DNA of 64,000 bases, taken from contig CM066304.1 in the NCBI GenBank assembly GCA_033807695.1, positions 3,596,001-3,660,000 of the forward strand, given 5' to 3'. Positions 49,844 to 62,611 of this stretch are shown in pieces. Source of the DNA: Daedaleopsis sinensis (Eukaryota > Basidiomycota > Agaricomycetes > Polyporales > Polyporaceae). The position numbers and the translations under genes were made by a program. Under the pieces are notes generated by a model that did not search any database, was not told the DNA's origin, and saw only the letters and a program-made list of their open reading frames with translations. Position 1 is the first letter of the stretch; every line of letters starts with the position of its first letter.

Positions 49844-50334
49844 AGAGAGCCTAGGAATGGAACGTACGAGGAGATCGAGTGTCCCTGAGCCATGGCTGGG
49901 TAAACGCTCAGTCGGGGGATGGTCCGGGTATCGCCAATTTGGGAAATTCCGTCGGGCGAGACGCGTTGGACGGCGTCGACGAACTAAAAGACAGCGAGCA
50001 GGACCCACGTCTGTACTGATGAGGGGAAGAAAGGGCGGGTGATGATATGATGTCCATGATTGTCTGAATTTGAGCGCAGGACGCGGAGGTTTCAGAAGTC
50101 CCACTCTCGACTCCCGGCTCGCGGGCGGCACTGCTTCCTCATTGGGCAGCGAGCTGGTGCCACGCCAACGGAGCTCGGTGTCTGCCGGCCGAGACGGGCG
50201 CGGATGGCCCGAGTGGGAAGCGCTGGAGGGAGTAGAGGTGTGCACTCAGTCGAAGCGGACTCAGACGCGCTGTCCCAGGCCCTCGCCGCGACTTGCGTCC
50301 TGTACACTACTTCCTGCCTCTTCTCCTCACCGCC

Positions 50335-50871
50335 ATGACGAGCTTCGAGAAGACCGTCAGCTCGCGGGCGGCGCTGCGCCAGTCACTGGGTCAAGCAGGG
50401 CCTGGGCTGCCTCCCTCAACTGCCTCGACTGCTCCTCTCGTCCGTCCTCGCATCGACACTCGTCCGTCCCTCCGTCCGCTCGCTCTGTCTGCGTGCCATC
50501 CGCGCTGCTTGCGTTCTCCCCGCCAACGTCCGTCCCCTCAAGTCCGTCCCTTGCCGCTCAGTCCGCTCCTCGATCGTCCGCCTCCGCTCCCCTCGACAAC
50601 CCGAGTCCCTCCTTCGCCGACTGCCCCAAATCATCTCATGTCCACCGTGACAGACGTCGCGACCTCCCTCGTCTGTCCGAGAGCCTTTGGCTGTCCGAAT
50701 AAGGCGATATGCCCCTCGTCGCCGCACCTCTGCTCGCCGTCCGCCCAAGCTTCAAACTCTGCCCGACCGACGTACGACTCTGCCCCCGCCAGCTGTGCTC
50801 CCGACGTCCGACTCTGCCCTCGCCAGAGCTCCCGACGTCCTACAGCCCTCAAACTACGACCGACTCTCTGA
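50335..50871 (+). CDS. Low-complexity ORF of unknown coding status (unit C)
   Basis: Counterpart of 27761-28417 with 178 codons, starting MTSFEKTV. See that entry; probably not a protein gene. Confidence 0.18.
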   Translation: MTSFEKTVSSRAALRQSLGQAGPGLPPSTASTAPLVRPRIDTRPSLRPLALSACHPRCLRSPRQRPSPQVRPLPLSPLLDRPPPLPSTTRVPPSPTAPNHLMSTVTDVATSLVCPRAFGCPNKAICPSSPHLCSPSAQASNSARPTYDSAPASCAPDVRLCPRQSSRRPTALKLRPTL

Positions 50872-53800
50872 CAGTCTCCGCCGCGCTTCAAATCGGAAAC
50901 TCTGGCTCATCCTACTCCGACCTCGACTTCACGACTCAACACGGGGCTGAACAGCTCTCGGACCGCCTGGTCCGCCCTTGCTAGCCGTCGTGCGTGATGA
51001 CGCCCGGGGCCCCCATCTCTGCGCGGGTACCGGTACGTCGCAGAATCCGTCATCCCACCTCCACTTCCCGCTCTTTCGCGCACCGACGCATATCAACAGA
51101 ACGCGTTGAACGATTCGCATCGCACGCGCTAGGCCTCACCCCGATCAGACGAGGTCCCGGAAATCGCTTTCGCAGCGATTTCATGCGCACCACACGGTGG
51201 CCGCCACCTCTTCCGCCACCATCCTCCTCCATCCGCTCCAACCTCGACTCTGCCACACCATTCCGGACGACCCCCGAGTGACGACCGCCGCCGTTGCCCG
51301 TGGTCGTGCTTGACAACGGCACCCGATCTCTGCGCGGCAGGGGTGAAAACCCGCCACATCTCTCTCACTCCTCGCTAACACATATCCACAGGACGCGCTG
51401 AACGTTCCGAGTCGATCGCGCGCCGTCGCACCCCGATCCGACGCGGTCGAAAAAATCCGCTTTCAGAGCGATTTCATGGGCCCCGGAGGTCACTCCGCCC
51501 TTCCGTCCGCACGACGCCGCGCCGCGTCTCGAAACCGACACAGGGCGAGTGCGCCGGCTGTGCACGCCGCGTCCGACACGTCCGCGCGCCCGCGCCGCGA
51601 CGTCTCAAACCCGGCCCTTGCGCCCTTTCAAGGCCTCGAGCCTCAAGCCTCAAGCCTCAAGCTCAAGACTCGTCCGCCCGAACTCGCGAGTCGCTACACA
51701 CCGCGAGCGAGCCGCCCCGCGCACGGTGAACACGCGCCGCGGGGGCGCGGAAGAGAAGACGGCGGTCGCTCGGGCGGGGTAGGACTGCGCCCGTCTGCAC
51801 CCATGAAGCATCCCTACCCCGCCCCACCCCGCCCCGCCCCCGAACACCTCCCGGTCGGTCTCGGGCACACCCGCCGTGCATGGGACGGCTGCGACTCTGC
51901 CGGCGTACCAAACGGCGCACGCGCGCAGGAGATGCTGCGCCCAGCCGGCCGCTGTCGTCTGCGCGTCGGGAGGCCGCGAGGGCCCGGAGAGCTCCCTGCC
52001 GCCAGTCTAGAGGACGTAGGCGCGTCGCCGCCCCGTGGACGCCGCCAGCACGCCCCACCCGAGTCCCGCCGGCCCACAGGCTCGTCGCCGCCGCCGGCAT
52101 CCGGGACTCGCAGCGGCACGCGCGCGCGCGCGGGTGGCGGAGCGGACGGGGACGGGGACGGGGATGGGGATGGGTGCCACGGCGCCGCCGCTGCCAGGAG
52201 CAAGTGCGCGGGCGGCCCTTAGTACTACTGTACAGTGAAGTGAGTAGCTAGACAATACAATATACTCTCGTTCTCCCGCTACTCCGAGCCGTCTGAACTG
52301 GATCGGCGGGGGCTGGAGGGGGCGCGCGGACGTGCTGAGTTCGTGCGCGGGCGGCGGGATCCGGTCGCGGACGTCGAGCCGCTGTTGAACGTTAAACGTC
52401 GAACGTCGAACGGCTGCGCGCAAAGTAGCCTAGACGAGCAGTCGCATGCGCAAGTGGCCGTCAGCTCGCACGCGGACCGACATGGCGGGAGGCACGGGGG
52501 CCCCCGCGGACTTGTGCGCGACGTGCCCGCGCCGCGCAGAGCCGGCTGTCGAGACTGAGGGGACAGTCCTGAGTCAGTTGCGTGCTCCGTGTTGGCGGAC
52601 AGGGATGGGGCCGAACGTGCCTGCAGCGTGCAGCCTGGGGCCGCGGCGTGCCGTATGCGTGTAGCGTATCTGCGACGCTCGGCAGGCGGGAGCGCATGCG
52701 CACACGAGGACCTGAAGAGCGCGGTGGTGAGCGTCCGTGGAGGTGCGCGAGCACAGACTGAGGTACGCACAGTGACACTGGAAGTACCGCCGGGTGCGCG
52801 GGACGCAACACGTCCTGGGTGCCGGCCGACTCCGAGTCAGAGTCTTCAAGTTGGGTGCGAGCTTGCAAACAGGTGGGGCCGGTCAGCCTGCAGGACTCGG
52901 AGCACCGCGCGCCCACGCAGAGGCAGAGACGGGCTGAGCCGTACGCGTACGTACCTGTCGGTATGCGCGAAGGAACGCGTCGGAGCCACCGCGACGTCCT
53001 GCGAAATGATTCGATGTCAGCGAGAGCCGGAGTCGGACGCGCGGGTGCGGCACTTACCCAGTATGTGCACTCCTGGCCCTAAGCATGCGACTCGCAGGCA
53101 CGCAGCGAGCAAGTACTGACAGCTGTTCAAGTCCGGTCAGTGTAAGTAGCAGTGTTCAGACAACTTGGCGCGGCGGACACACGTACCTTGAGTCTCCGAG
53201 TTGGTGCGCACGCGACCAACTGGCTGCGTTCCGAAAGCGAGCATGTTCACGAGAGCGTTGATAGAGATCTAGAATAGAAGACATCGACCAGTCAGTAATA
53301 GAGAAGACATGCGGACTCGAATCGAAGCTACACACTGTAAGATTGAGCATGGATCACGCCTACATGTTGAGCCGCGCGACTTCCGGACCATCCTACAAAC
53401 GAGCAGGAATGTATCAGTGACCGTGCATGATGCAGAAGTTAATAGAAGCTGTACTTACAACGCAGTCGAGGCTGTCGGACGTTGGCACGAGAGTCTGGAA
53501 TACGAAATATGAAGTCAGTAAAGGGGAAGATGCAGGTTTGCCACTACGGCTACTAGAGAGATAACCTGCCAGATGGAATCCGGGCCACTTGGTGCACCTC
53601 GTAAGCAATCAAGGTCGAGCTAAGAGTGCGTCGGGGGAGGTCAGCCTCCCACGCCAGTCCGATAGGCGTGCGGAAGAAGTGACGACGGATGAGCGGGATA
53701 AGCGGCGGGGTGGTGGGGTTCTGCTTGAAAATGAAGATGTCAGCAGCGGGTCAGAGTACAGCGAGAAGTAGTACAGACCAAGACGACGATACCAATGTGC

Positions 53801-54488
53801 ATAGCAGACGGCTGACGGAGACGAGCCGGGGGCCGGAGAGAGGGGGAGAGGAGGGGGAAAACTCGAGTCGGGGGGAAAGGTAAGTGCTGGTCGGACTCAT
53901 CGAGGTTGTGGATGTACTTGTACTCTCAAGCTTGGCCCGTGCGCAGGCCCCACGGTCAGCAGACCAGACCGTGAGGAAGTGATACCACGCACTTCTCACG
54001 CATGCCCCAGGGGTGGAGGGCGCGGGACCAACCAGGATGCAACACGGAGACGAGGAGGACGGGAAGGGGGACCCTGCCCGTGCGCCGCAGGTTCCGAGCA
54101 CGCAGGAGCCTAAAAGATTCTCAGATGTCCTCACGTAATGACATGGGCGCTCGGCTAACGTCTGACAGAGTTCTCGACGCGATCCCGTCGTAAATTTGGG
54201 CGGAAGAGGCTCGAGGCGAGGGTCCTGTGCCGATAACACTGTGTGCAGGATTCCTCACCGTTTTGACTGAGGTAGGCTGGGCGGAGGGATGTATCTCAGA
54301 CAGAACATGTATTGTGGCTGCTGATGAGCTGCTCTGCACTTTGTATCGCGTTCAAGGCTCTGTAATAGAGGCATATCAATAAGGAATCTTGAGCTTCTGA
54401 GTTAGAATGCGAAAATACGAGACTTACGTGCAGGATAGGCCAGATACCCATGATGACAGCCTAAACCGGTGCCAGCAAGTGCATTAAG
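50872..54488. other. Unit C interior without a recognised gene
   Basis: Counterpart of 39031-42631, with hairpin at 51160-51182 and GGGGAY microsatellite at about 52148-52175. After 53960 it is nearly identical to unit B after 42103. Confidence 0.4.
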
Positions 54489-54928
54489 ATGGGTATCTAT
54501 AGTGGTATTCCTGTTGACAAGGGGACTGCGTCAGTTTCAGCGCAGAGATGGGGGGAAGAAAAAGGAGATAGACGCTCGGCGGTGAGTAGGGTAGTCCATA
54601 TTTGGATAGTTGTTCTCGCCTTGACTAAGACGCTCATCATACCCACGGGGCCGTTCCGCACATCCTCGACGCCTCCTGCGACCGGCACAACCACTCCAGG
54701 GCAATGACACTGGCCTGCACTAGTGAGTACTATATAGTACAACTCATGTTGAAGACAATTGGGGCCCGGGACAGCCTTGGGCCCTTTGAAGTCGGAGAGT
54801 CGAGCTTCCGCCGCCTGTCGGTCGACGGTGGCCATAGCTCCCCGCCGGGCCCCCTGTGGGCATATTGTCCCGCTGCCACCGCTGTCGCCCGAACTGACCC
54901 CCGACATAGCGAGGATTTCGCTCATTAA
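54489..54928 (+). CDS. Possible small three-exon gene, unknown (unit C)
   Basis: Identical to the unit B model at 42632-43071: exons 54489..54581, 54700..54722 and 54775..54928, 89 codons. No known domain. Confidence 0.22.
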
Positions 54929-56085
54929 CAACAATATCATATCAATATTCAAGTTCGCCGTGAACGGCGGGCTACTACCCAAGTGAGTATGTACTACGTC
55001 ATCTCCCGCCCAGAATATGATCCAGGATCTGAGGCGAACAGGATCAATGGGCAGTACGTTCTGGACCTCGGCCTTTCCGGGCACGGTCGGTTGAGTTATT
55101 CTCGAGTCTCTACTACTGTGCCTGTCCACGCTGGTCATGCCATAGTCCCTTGCCGCAGCGACACAAGCTGTCCGTTTGGACAACCGCTACACATCGTTCA
55201 CGAAGAGTGCGGTCAGTACACCCGCGCGGTCTGCTCAGAGACTACACAGCTACTGAAAGATGTCACGAATGAGCTGGGGACTCAGGGATATTCACAACAT
55301 GCATGTTCTCACAAAGAATGGCCATGAAATTTGCATCCTTCCATGCCTTTCCGACTGCGTGTGAGTGCGTTGCAACCGTGTGACTCCGAAGGTTGACAGT
55401 TTGATGATTGGATCGGAATTGAGCAGGATAGGAATTCGTGCACATGGAGATCTCTCCCTGTGCACAGCGAATTCCTCGCCTGCTCGACTCTGATCATCAT
55501 AGCGGCTGACATAGGATACAGCATGGACATGCAACGAGCTGGAGGAGATGAAGGTGAGGGGGCATTCACTCGAGAACTCGGAGCATGTCGGCGGCGTGGA
55601 GATTGTCAGAATGACCGCGTCCGAACAATGTCTAGATACACGTAAGCCGGAGAGATGCTCCGGAGACTGGAGCTCGGGCCAGACCGAGAGCTCCTAGTCT
55701 CCTCACCACCACGTTCACACCACCCACCACCTCGAAGTGTAGTCTTTCTCCCTCGGATCTATTGCACTTGCCTACATACACACTTTCTACCATCTGCCCC
55801 GTGCCAGACATCGACAATCATCCTCCTAGCGGATACTCCCCATCTCACACTCTCCCACATGTCCCTTGCCATTTCGAACAACACGACGCGACAGGACACA
55901 GTTGCACGTGTACCAGCCTTCGACACTCGTGAGTTTGCCGCTGGCTACACCGCGGGTGCATTGTGCTGACTCCTCAGCTCAGCTTCTCAAGATGGCGGAC
56001 TAGACATGGCTTGCGAGCGATTGAGCAGAGCCTGTGGTCTCGCCTGGACATGTCGATGCATCAATAACATGACCGCACAATATCT

Positions 56086-56903
56086 ATGGTCGTCGACGAC
56101 CTTGCGGAAGACGTAGCTTGGATATTGTCATGGCGGACGATAGCGAAGCTTCGGACTGTCGATGCTCACCGTGGTACGTACCTTTATATCTCACTCCCAA
56201 CACATTCCGTGGCTCACGGCGTGCACAGATGTTGTGCCGACGCCGTGCCGACAGCACGGAAGCAGAACGGCGCGGTTTAACGTGGCGGGAGACCTCGTGG
56301 CCACGCGACACGTATCTCGTGATAATTTATATATCATGGGCGACGCGTACGCACCGCGTTTGATTCTGGACGGCGCAGCCGTCACGGTTTTAACGGAGGT
56401 CTGGCTCGACGGGGTATGTCGCCGCTCTTACGAGCACTGCAGTCGACTGACTTTGTACTAAGTATCTTCACAGCCAGCGGCGATCGCAAGACATGACACA
56501 GAGATGCGGAGGGCAGGTGATCCGAGGTGTGCACAGGGTCATACCGTATGTTGCGGTCTTCTTTCGAGTGTCCATTGACACTCAATTCATGCGGTTCTGC
56601 AGGGCGTTCGTGAGCGGACGTCGCTTGGGCGATGAGCCAGCCGACGACATCATTGCTGAGGCTCGGAGGCCTCAACGGACCTCGTGCTCTCCGGGGGTGT
56701 TCGCGCGGCACAGCCGCGTTCGTCGCGAACGTCCTTGTAGGTACCTGGACACTGTGAAGCTTCGTGTGCTCGGCCAGAACTCGGAGTCGCGGCGAGTCGC
56801 GGTTACAGATGCCGGTACGTGCTTTGATGGCAGTTGGCGTCGACGAGACTGACAGACAATGTCAGCGGATGCTCCCGAGACAACTCACCTGCACCGTACA
56901 TAG
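56086..56903 (+). CDS. Unknown five-exon gene-like model (unit C)
   Basis: Exons 56086..56173, 56229..56413, 56478..56545, 56603..56814 and 56866..56903, the same 196-aa reading as the unit B model at 44229. The nearest difference I noticed is one substitution just upstream (56067). No family recognised. Confidence 0.33.
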
Positions 56904-57919
56904 CGCCGCGGCGTTCGCGCGGCAAGGTCGAGTACGGCGTGAAGGGGGGGACGAGGGCCACTTCAAATGCCACGCGGACGGCGCCGCAACGGACGGGTAC
57001 GAGTCAGATCGCAGACGAGAGTGGGTCGTCGCTCATGCGGTCCGGGTAGATGTACGTTGTCGATGTTGCAGACCTTCGCACGGTGCCGAGAGTCGCAGTG
57101 GCGGCGTGATGCATGCACAAGCATCGCATCTGCCAGTGCGTAAGTATTTCGACAGACATGGAGGCTGAGACGAGGCTGACAAACCTTGACAGGGCGTGCA
57201 TCCGAGCACGGCACGACTCGGAGGCAGCGACGAGTGCCGTCTCGGAAGGATCGTCAAGTCTGATTGGTTCGGGGACTACAGCGACGCTCCTAAGCGTACG
57301 TAGCGCGGCGGCGCTCCCGCGGCAAAGGGGCGGTCCAGGAGGTCGCTGGACGTACCTCGACGTTGTCGCCGCGTGGGCCTTCGCGGCGCCGACTCGGCTG
57401 ATCTCGCATCCGGGTACGTATATGTAAAGCTTGACGGCGGAGCGGACACGAAGAAACTGACGGAGTTGTCAGTATCAGTGGCGGTTCCCGAGATGACTCA
57501 CCTGCACTGGTGGAGGGTACCTAGCGGCGGCGCGGCAAAGCCGCGAAGTTGTCGAATAGGTTGTTCAATGTCGTGGACCCTTGCGCGAGGCCGGGAGTCG
57601 TAGACAGGCAACTTGATGCCGCACACGGGTACGTACGTTGACAGTTGATGAAAGCAGGTCGAAGCTGACGGACGATGTCAGGGTACAGTGTTTGCGAGAG
57701 GACTCACCTGCGCGGACGTATCGCAGCCGCGGCGGCAGCAAAGCGGCGGCCATTGACAATGTACCGTGATGGTACAAGCACGAGGCGTGGATGGCGGTGT
57801 CGAGAGTCGCAGAGCGGGAGCGCAGCATTGGGTCCGGGTGCGTAGCACGGTGCTGGCGAATGACACGACCATACTGACCGTTCCCGCGAGGAAGTCGAGT
57901 TGGTGACGTCACATGTCAG
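56815..57919 (+). repeat. Series of repeats each carrying an intron-like signal (unit C)
   Basis: Near-identical copy of 44958-46062, with the same five donor/acceptor-like pairs. Confidence 0.5.
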
Positions 57920-58854
57920 TGCTCGGATGTGGATCGAGTGCAGGAGGACGTCGGTGGGTGGGAAACGGTTTCGGCGGGCGGGAGACAGTTACAGCGGATG
58001 AGAACGGCGAGCGCAGAGTCGGAGATGGCGACCAGGAACAGTGGTACGGCAGATACCAGGTGCGATCACAGTCCATGCAGGTGTTTCGTTCGAGTCCAAT
58101 CGAGTGCGGCGCCGTGGCAGTAGCTGCGGGCTATCCGGGTCTGGGTGTGAGCAGCGACGCAGCGTAGTCGGCAGGAACGAGTGGTCGGCGGACGAGCGGC
58201 CGGTGGGCGGGAACGAGAACGGCGGGGCGGGGAAGAGAACGGCGGGGCGGGGACAAGATTTGCGGCAGGGAGATATGTGGTGGAGCAGGGCACCGCGACG
58301 GAGTTGACATTCGCAGCGCGTTCCGCTCGAGTCGAGTCTGAGCCGAGTGCGAGGTGAGTGTCAGATTCGTGCATGAGCTACATAGTACCCAAGGCTGACG
58401 AGTGATCCATAGAGCACAAGACCAGAGAGAGACGCAGACGGGAGGGCTTGCGATAGAGACGGTGGCGGCGGGAAGCAAGAGGTGCGAGATGCGACGAGTC
58501 CGAGTCGTCCGTCCCAGAATGGCAATGTAGGCGCCCGGGTGTCTACTGACCGCCGACGCCGCGACGGGGGAGTGCGCGTGCGAGGGCAGGTAGATTCGAG
58601 GGACTTGGAGCTGCACGAGTGGGCTGGTCGAGTTTCGGAGTGTCCCTGGCTCTCGAGACGAGACTGCGAGTCTAGTCTCGAGTAGAGGACTCGGCCGAAT
58701 TCTCGTCTCCCGTTCTCCTCCTCCTCCTCCACTCCTTCTCCTCCCTGTGTCGCACTGCTGTAGAGTACACAAAATATATTTCCCGTGCTACGTACACACT
58801 GTGGCCACCAGAACGCTGCCTGCCCCTGCCCCGCCCCTGCCCCCGACATCTTAT

Positions 58855-59061
58855 ACCCGTCCAGAATGCAGTCCAGTGAGCGTACGCCCGTCCAGATTAC
58901 AGTCCCAGTGAGCCCCGTCCAGAATGCAGTCCAGCGAGCGTACGCCCGTCCAGATTACAGTCCCAGTGAGCCCCGTCCAGATTACATGCCCAGTGAGCGT
59001 ACGCCCGTCCAGATTACAGTCCCAGTGAGCCCCGTCCAGATTACATGCCCAGTGAGCGTAC
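58855..59061. repeat. Minisatellite, 7 monomers, at the C/D junction
   Basis: Same monomers as 46998-47321 but four fewer (117 bp shorter). The loss accounts for the change in offset between near-identical copies from 11857 to 11740 bp. Confidence 0.92.
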
Positions 59062-61583
59062 AGAGTTTTCACTTCCATCTCGCAGATCTTCGTCTCTCGC
59101 GCTGACAGCCACGGGCATCACCGGCGCGCCACTGCTCGAGCGCGACGAGCCCGGGGAAGAGCAGGAGAGGTGCTCGAACTGGTGCGTGGGCGCGTACCTC
59201 GGCCCGCCGACGTCGGTGACGTACATCATCTGGCGGGTCGGGGTGAGGTACAGCAGCCGGGTGAGCACCTCGTTCGTCATGAGCAGGTCTGGCGAGGGCG
59301 GTCAGTCGCGTGAGACGACGACTGCAGGAGAGAAGACTCATGGGACACGTACACATCTGCAGGCTGGCGACGTCTTCTTTGCCGGTGAGCAGATATTGCT
59401 TGAGCAGGTACTCGTGGCCGCTATCCGCAGCACCACCGATCGACCGAGTATCTGAGGGCCTGTGAGTCGAGCCATTCGGTCCCGGCGGTTCACCGTTCGG
59501 ATAAACTCACCGCTCCCTGGCTTTCCGACACCAAGATTCCAGTGTGTCGCGAACATGCCGCCCCTGAGGCTCTTCATGGCGTTCTCGAGGCCTTGGAGTA
59601 CTCGGTTTCCCTGTGATGAACATTGAGTACCAGAGGACGAGACAAAGTCAGCCAGGACCCACCGCGTCGAAGTGCCCCTTGCTGCCAGTGGCACGGGCCA
59701 GGTACGTCCACTCCAGCTGGCAAGACGCAATCTGAGCAAGAATGCTACTTTTACCGCCCATGGTCTCATTCCTAACGGATCGCGAGTTGTCAGAGGAGAC
59801 CAGACACAGTATGCGTGAAATATGGGACGAACGTCGCAGGGTTGATAGCAAAGACCGGGAAGCCATGTGCCGTGTTGAACGCAGGTTCGAGAAGGTTGGC
59901 AAGATAGTCGGCCTTGTCCAGGAGGATCTTCTCGCCCGATAACGCGTACGCTGAGAGAAGTCCGCCGAGATACCGGATGACGGTTTCGAAGAATGGTGCT
60001 GAATGCCCGAAGTAGACATGTTCGACCTGCCGAGGGCGGTTAGCATCTTCATCATACGGTGACCGGGCTGCGAGTCTGTGATGGTCATTGTGATCGGCAC
60101 TGGTTAGGACAGACGGGAGAAAGTGAAGTAGGGACCAGAGCATCGTTGGGATGGGCAGAACAACAGGAAAGACCAGAGGGGGGCGAAGCTTCTCTATTGA
60201 TAGCGTTCCACTCCGCCTGTCGCCAGACCTGTGCAGTGAGGACCGTGACAGTGCAGCCGCGCCCGGTGGGCCTTTGTGTACGTACCACCGCAACGAGGAG
60301 CCAGGCCTCAGATAAACTTCACGAGTAGCGAAACGATCGCAGTACGGGGCCGATATGGTGCCCGGAGAGTTAAGAATACCCCCAAGGTCGAAGGGAACGG
60401 TGCCAGACGCTTTGGAGTTTAGTATTCAACCCCTCTGAAGCAGTTGAAGAAGAGGACCGATGTTACGCCGGCCTCGGACGCACCAGTAGCGCGCCAAAGG
60501 TGCGGCACACCATCACGACGTGCAATAGCCAAACTCAATGACTCCGAACTTGATGAGAAATCGGTCCCAGATATGTCACAAGGCAGGAAAGTCGTCCATT
60601 TCGAACGATCTCCCAGCATGTGAATGGGTGGTTGAAAATGATGAATCGATCCGGTAACCGGAAATAGTTCTGACAATTGCCTAACAGTCTTGCGTATCCT
60701 ATTGCGCAATGTGGCCGTATACAAACAGGATACGAAGACCGTCAAGACACTGTCCGGCATTGGGCTCGATTACCTTACCTGTCCCACCTCCCATTCACAG
60801 GTTGGGAAACCGTTCAAAATGACGAACCTCCACCGCTCGGAGATTTCTGAGAAATCGGTTGGAATTTCTCATGTTCCAACCGATTTCCCAGGAATTTCCG
60901 GTTCCTTGAAATCGGCGATTGCACGTCGTGCAATGTTCAACTCCCAGTTGGGCACTGTGTGGTGGGGCGGGAGAACGGAAACAGCAGCCTGATTGATAGA
61001 CGAAACGCAGCAGGGAAGTCTCCGCAGACACGGACTGGGGATGGGAGTGTGACAGAACGGGTGCAAGCGGAGAGGGAGATGTTCGACAGACCTTGGTGTA
61101 ATCCCCGTTCTGTACCATAGGCAGCGCCGCTGCGAACTCGTCGTAGAGACCCATGAAGAGCATCGTATCCAATGAGTCGACCACAGTGACATTCCACGCA
61201 TTGAAGCTGCAGCACGCGTCGTGTCACGTTATAACATGCAACCTGTCTTGGGAGGGATATACTTACTTGTTGACGCCCGCCTTGGACAACGGCAAGAGCT
61301 CATCGTAGCCCGCGGCGTGCTTTTGGTATTTGCGGTACGCGTATAGAAACGCGTCCTTGACCTGACCTGCTCGGGCGTCCCATACAGGCGCAGGGGTAGT
61401 TGGGGAGGCTGGTGGTGTCGGAGGTACTGGACTAGTGTCACGCCAGGGCGTGTAGTCGGGCCAACGGGGCAATTGGATGTAGTAGAGGGTCGAGATGACT
61501 ACTACTGCGGCCACTGCAGCGAGGATGTAACGAGTGGATCTGAGGCGTCTTGGGAGACGAAAGATAGTCGGCCGTATGCGCAT
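59041..61583 (-). pseudogene. GH47 alpha-mannosidase, 3'-truncated copy (unit D)
   Basis: By eye identical to the unit C copy (47301-49843), including the frameshift before the junction and the TIR element in intron 2. Start 61583; homology to the intact gene ends at 59137. Confidence 0.88.
60514..60930. mobile_element. MITE-like element with terminal inverted repeats in GH47 intron 2 (unit D)
   Basis: Copy of the unit C element at 48774-49190 at the same place, including the 14-bp inverted repeat (60851-60864 / 60874-60887). Confidence 0.6.
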
Positions 61584-62074
61584 AGAGAGCCTAGGAATGG
61601 AACGTACGAGGAGATCGAGTGTCCCTGAGCCATGGCTGGGTAAACGCTCAGTCGGGGGATGGTCCGGGTATCGCCAATTTGGGAAATTCCGTCGGGCGAG
61701 ACGCGTTGGACGGCGTCGACGAACTAAAAGACAGCGAGCAGGACCCACGTCTGTACTGATGAGGGGAAGAAAGGGCGGGTGATGATATGATGTCCATGAT
61801 TGTCTGAATTTGAGCGCAGGACGCGGAGGTTTCAGAAGTCCCACTCTCGACTCCCGGCTCGCGGGCGGCACTGCTTCCTCATTGGGCAGCGAGCTGGTGC
61901 CACGCCAACGGAGCTCGGTGTCTGCCGGCCGAGACGGGCGCGGATGGCCCGAGTGGGAAGCGCTGGAGGGAGTAGAGGTGTGCACTCAGTCGAAGCGGAC
62001 TCAGACGCGCTGTCCCAGGCCCTCGCCGCGACTTGCGTCCTGTACACTACTTCCTGCCTCTTCTCCTCACCGCC

Positions 62075-62611
62075 ATGACGAGCTTCGAGAAGACCGTCAG
62101 CTCGCGGGCGGCGCTGCGCCAGTCACTGGGTCAAGCAGGGCCTGGGCTGCCTCCCTCAACTGCCTCGACTGCTCCTCTCGTCCGTCCTCGCATCGACACT
62201 CGTCCGTCCCTCCGTCCGCTCGCTCTGTCTGCGTGCCATCCGCGCTGCTTGCGTTCTCCCCGCCAACGTCCGTCCCCTCAAGTCCGTCCCTTGCCGCTCA
62301 GTCCGCTCCTCGATCGTCCGCCTCCGCTCCCCTCGACAACCCGAGTCCCTCCTTCGCCGACTGCCCCAAATCATCTCATGTCCACCGTGACAGACGTCGC
62401 GACCTCCCTCGTCTGTCCGAGAGCCTTTGGCTGTCCGAATAAGGCGATATGCCCCTCGTCGCCGCACCTCTGCTCGCCGTCCGCCCAAGCTTCAAACTCT
62501 GCCCGACCGACGTACGACTCTGCCCCCGCCAGCTGTGCTCCCGACGTCCGACTCTGCCCTCGCCAGAGCTCCCGACGTCCTACAGCCCTCAAACTACGAC
62601 CGACTCTCTGA
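62075..62611 (+). CDS. Low-complexity ORF of unknown coding status (unit D)
   Basis: Identical to 50335-50871. Probably not a protein gene. Confidence 0.18.
   Translation: MTSFEKTVSSRAALRQSLGQAGPGLPPSTASTAPLVRPRIDTRPSLRPLALSACHPRCLRSPRQRPSPQVRPLPLSPLLDRPPPLPSTTRVPPSPTAPNHLMSTVTDVATSLVCPRAFGCPNKAICPSSPHLCSPSAQASNSARPTYDSAPASCAPDVRLCPRQSSRRPTALKLRPTL

Larger units (their letters stand above)
47397..59136. repeat. Tandem array unit C (11.7 kb)
   Basis: Same layout as units A and B. Its left half is nearly identical to unit D and its right half to unit B, a mosaic expected from unequal crossing-over between B and C near 42103/53960. Confidence 0.92.

Noticed and set aside
51476..52222. 248-codon plus-strand open frame in GC-rich DNA (copy at 63216-63962)
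   Set aside because: All frames are open here because of base composition; sequence is Arg/Ala/Pro/Gly low complexity and frame is not kept in units A and B.
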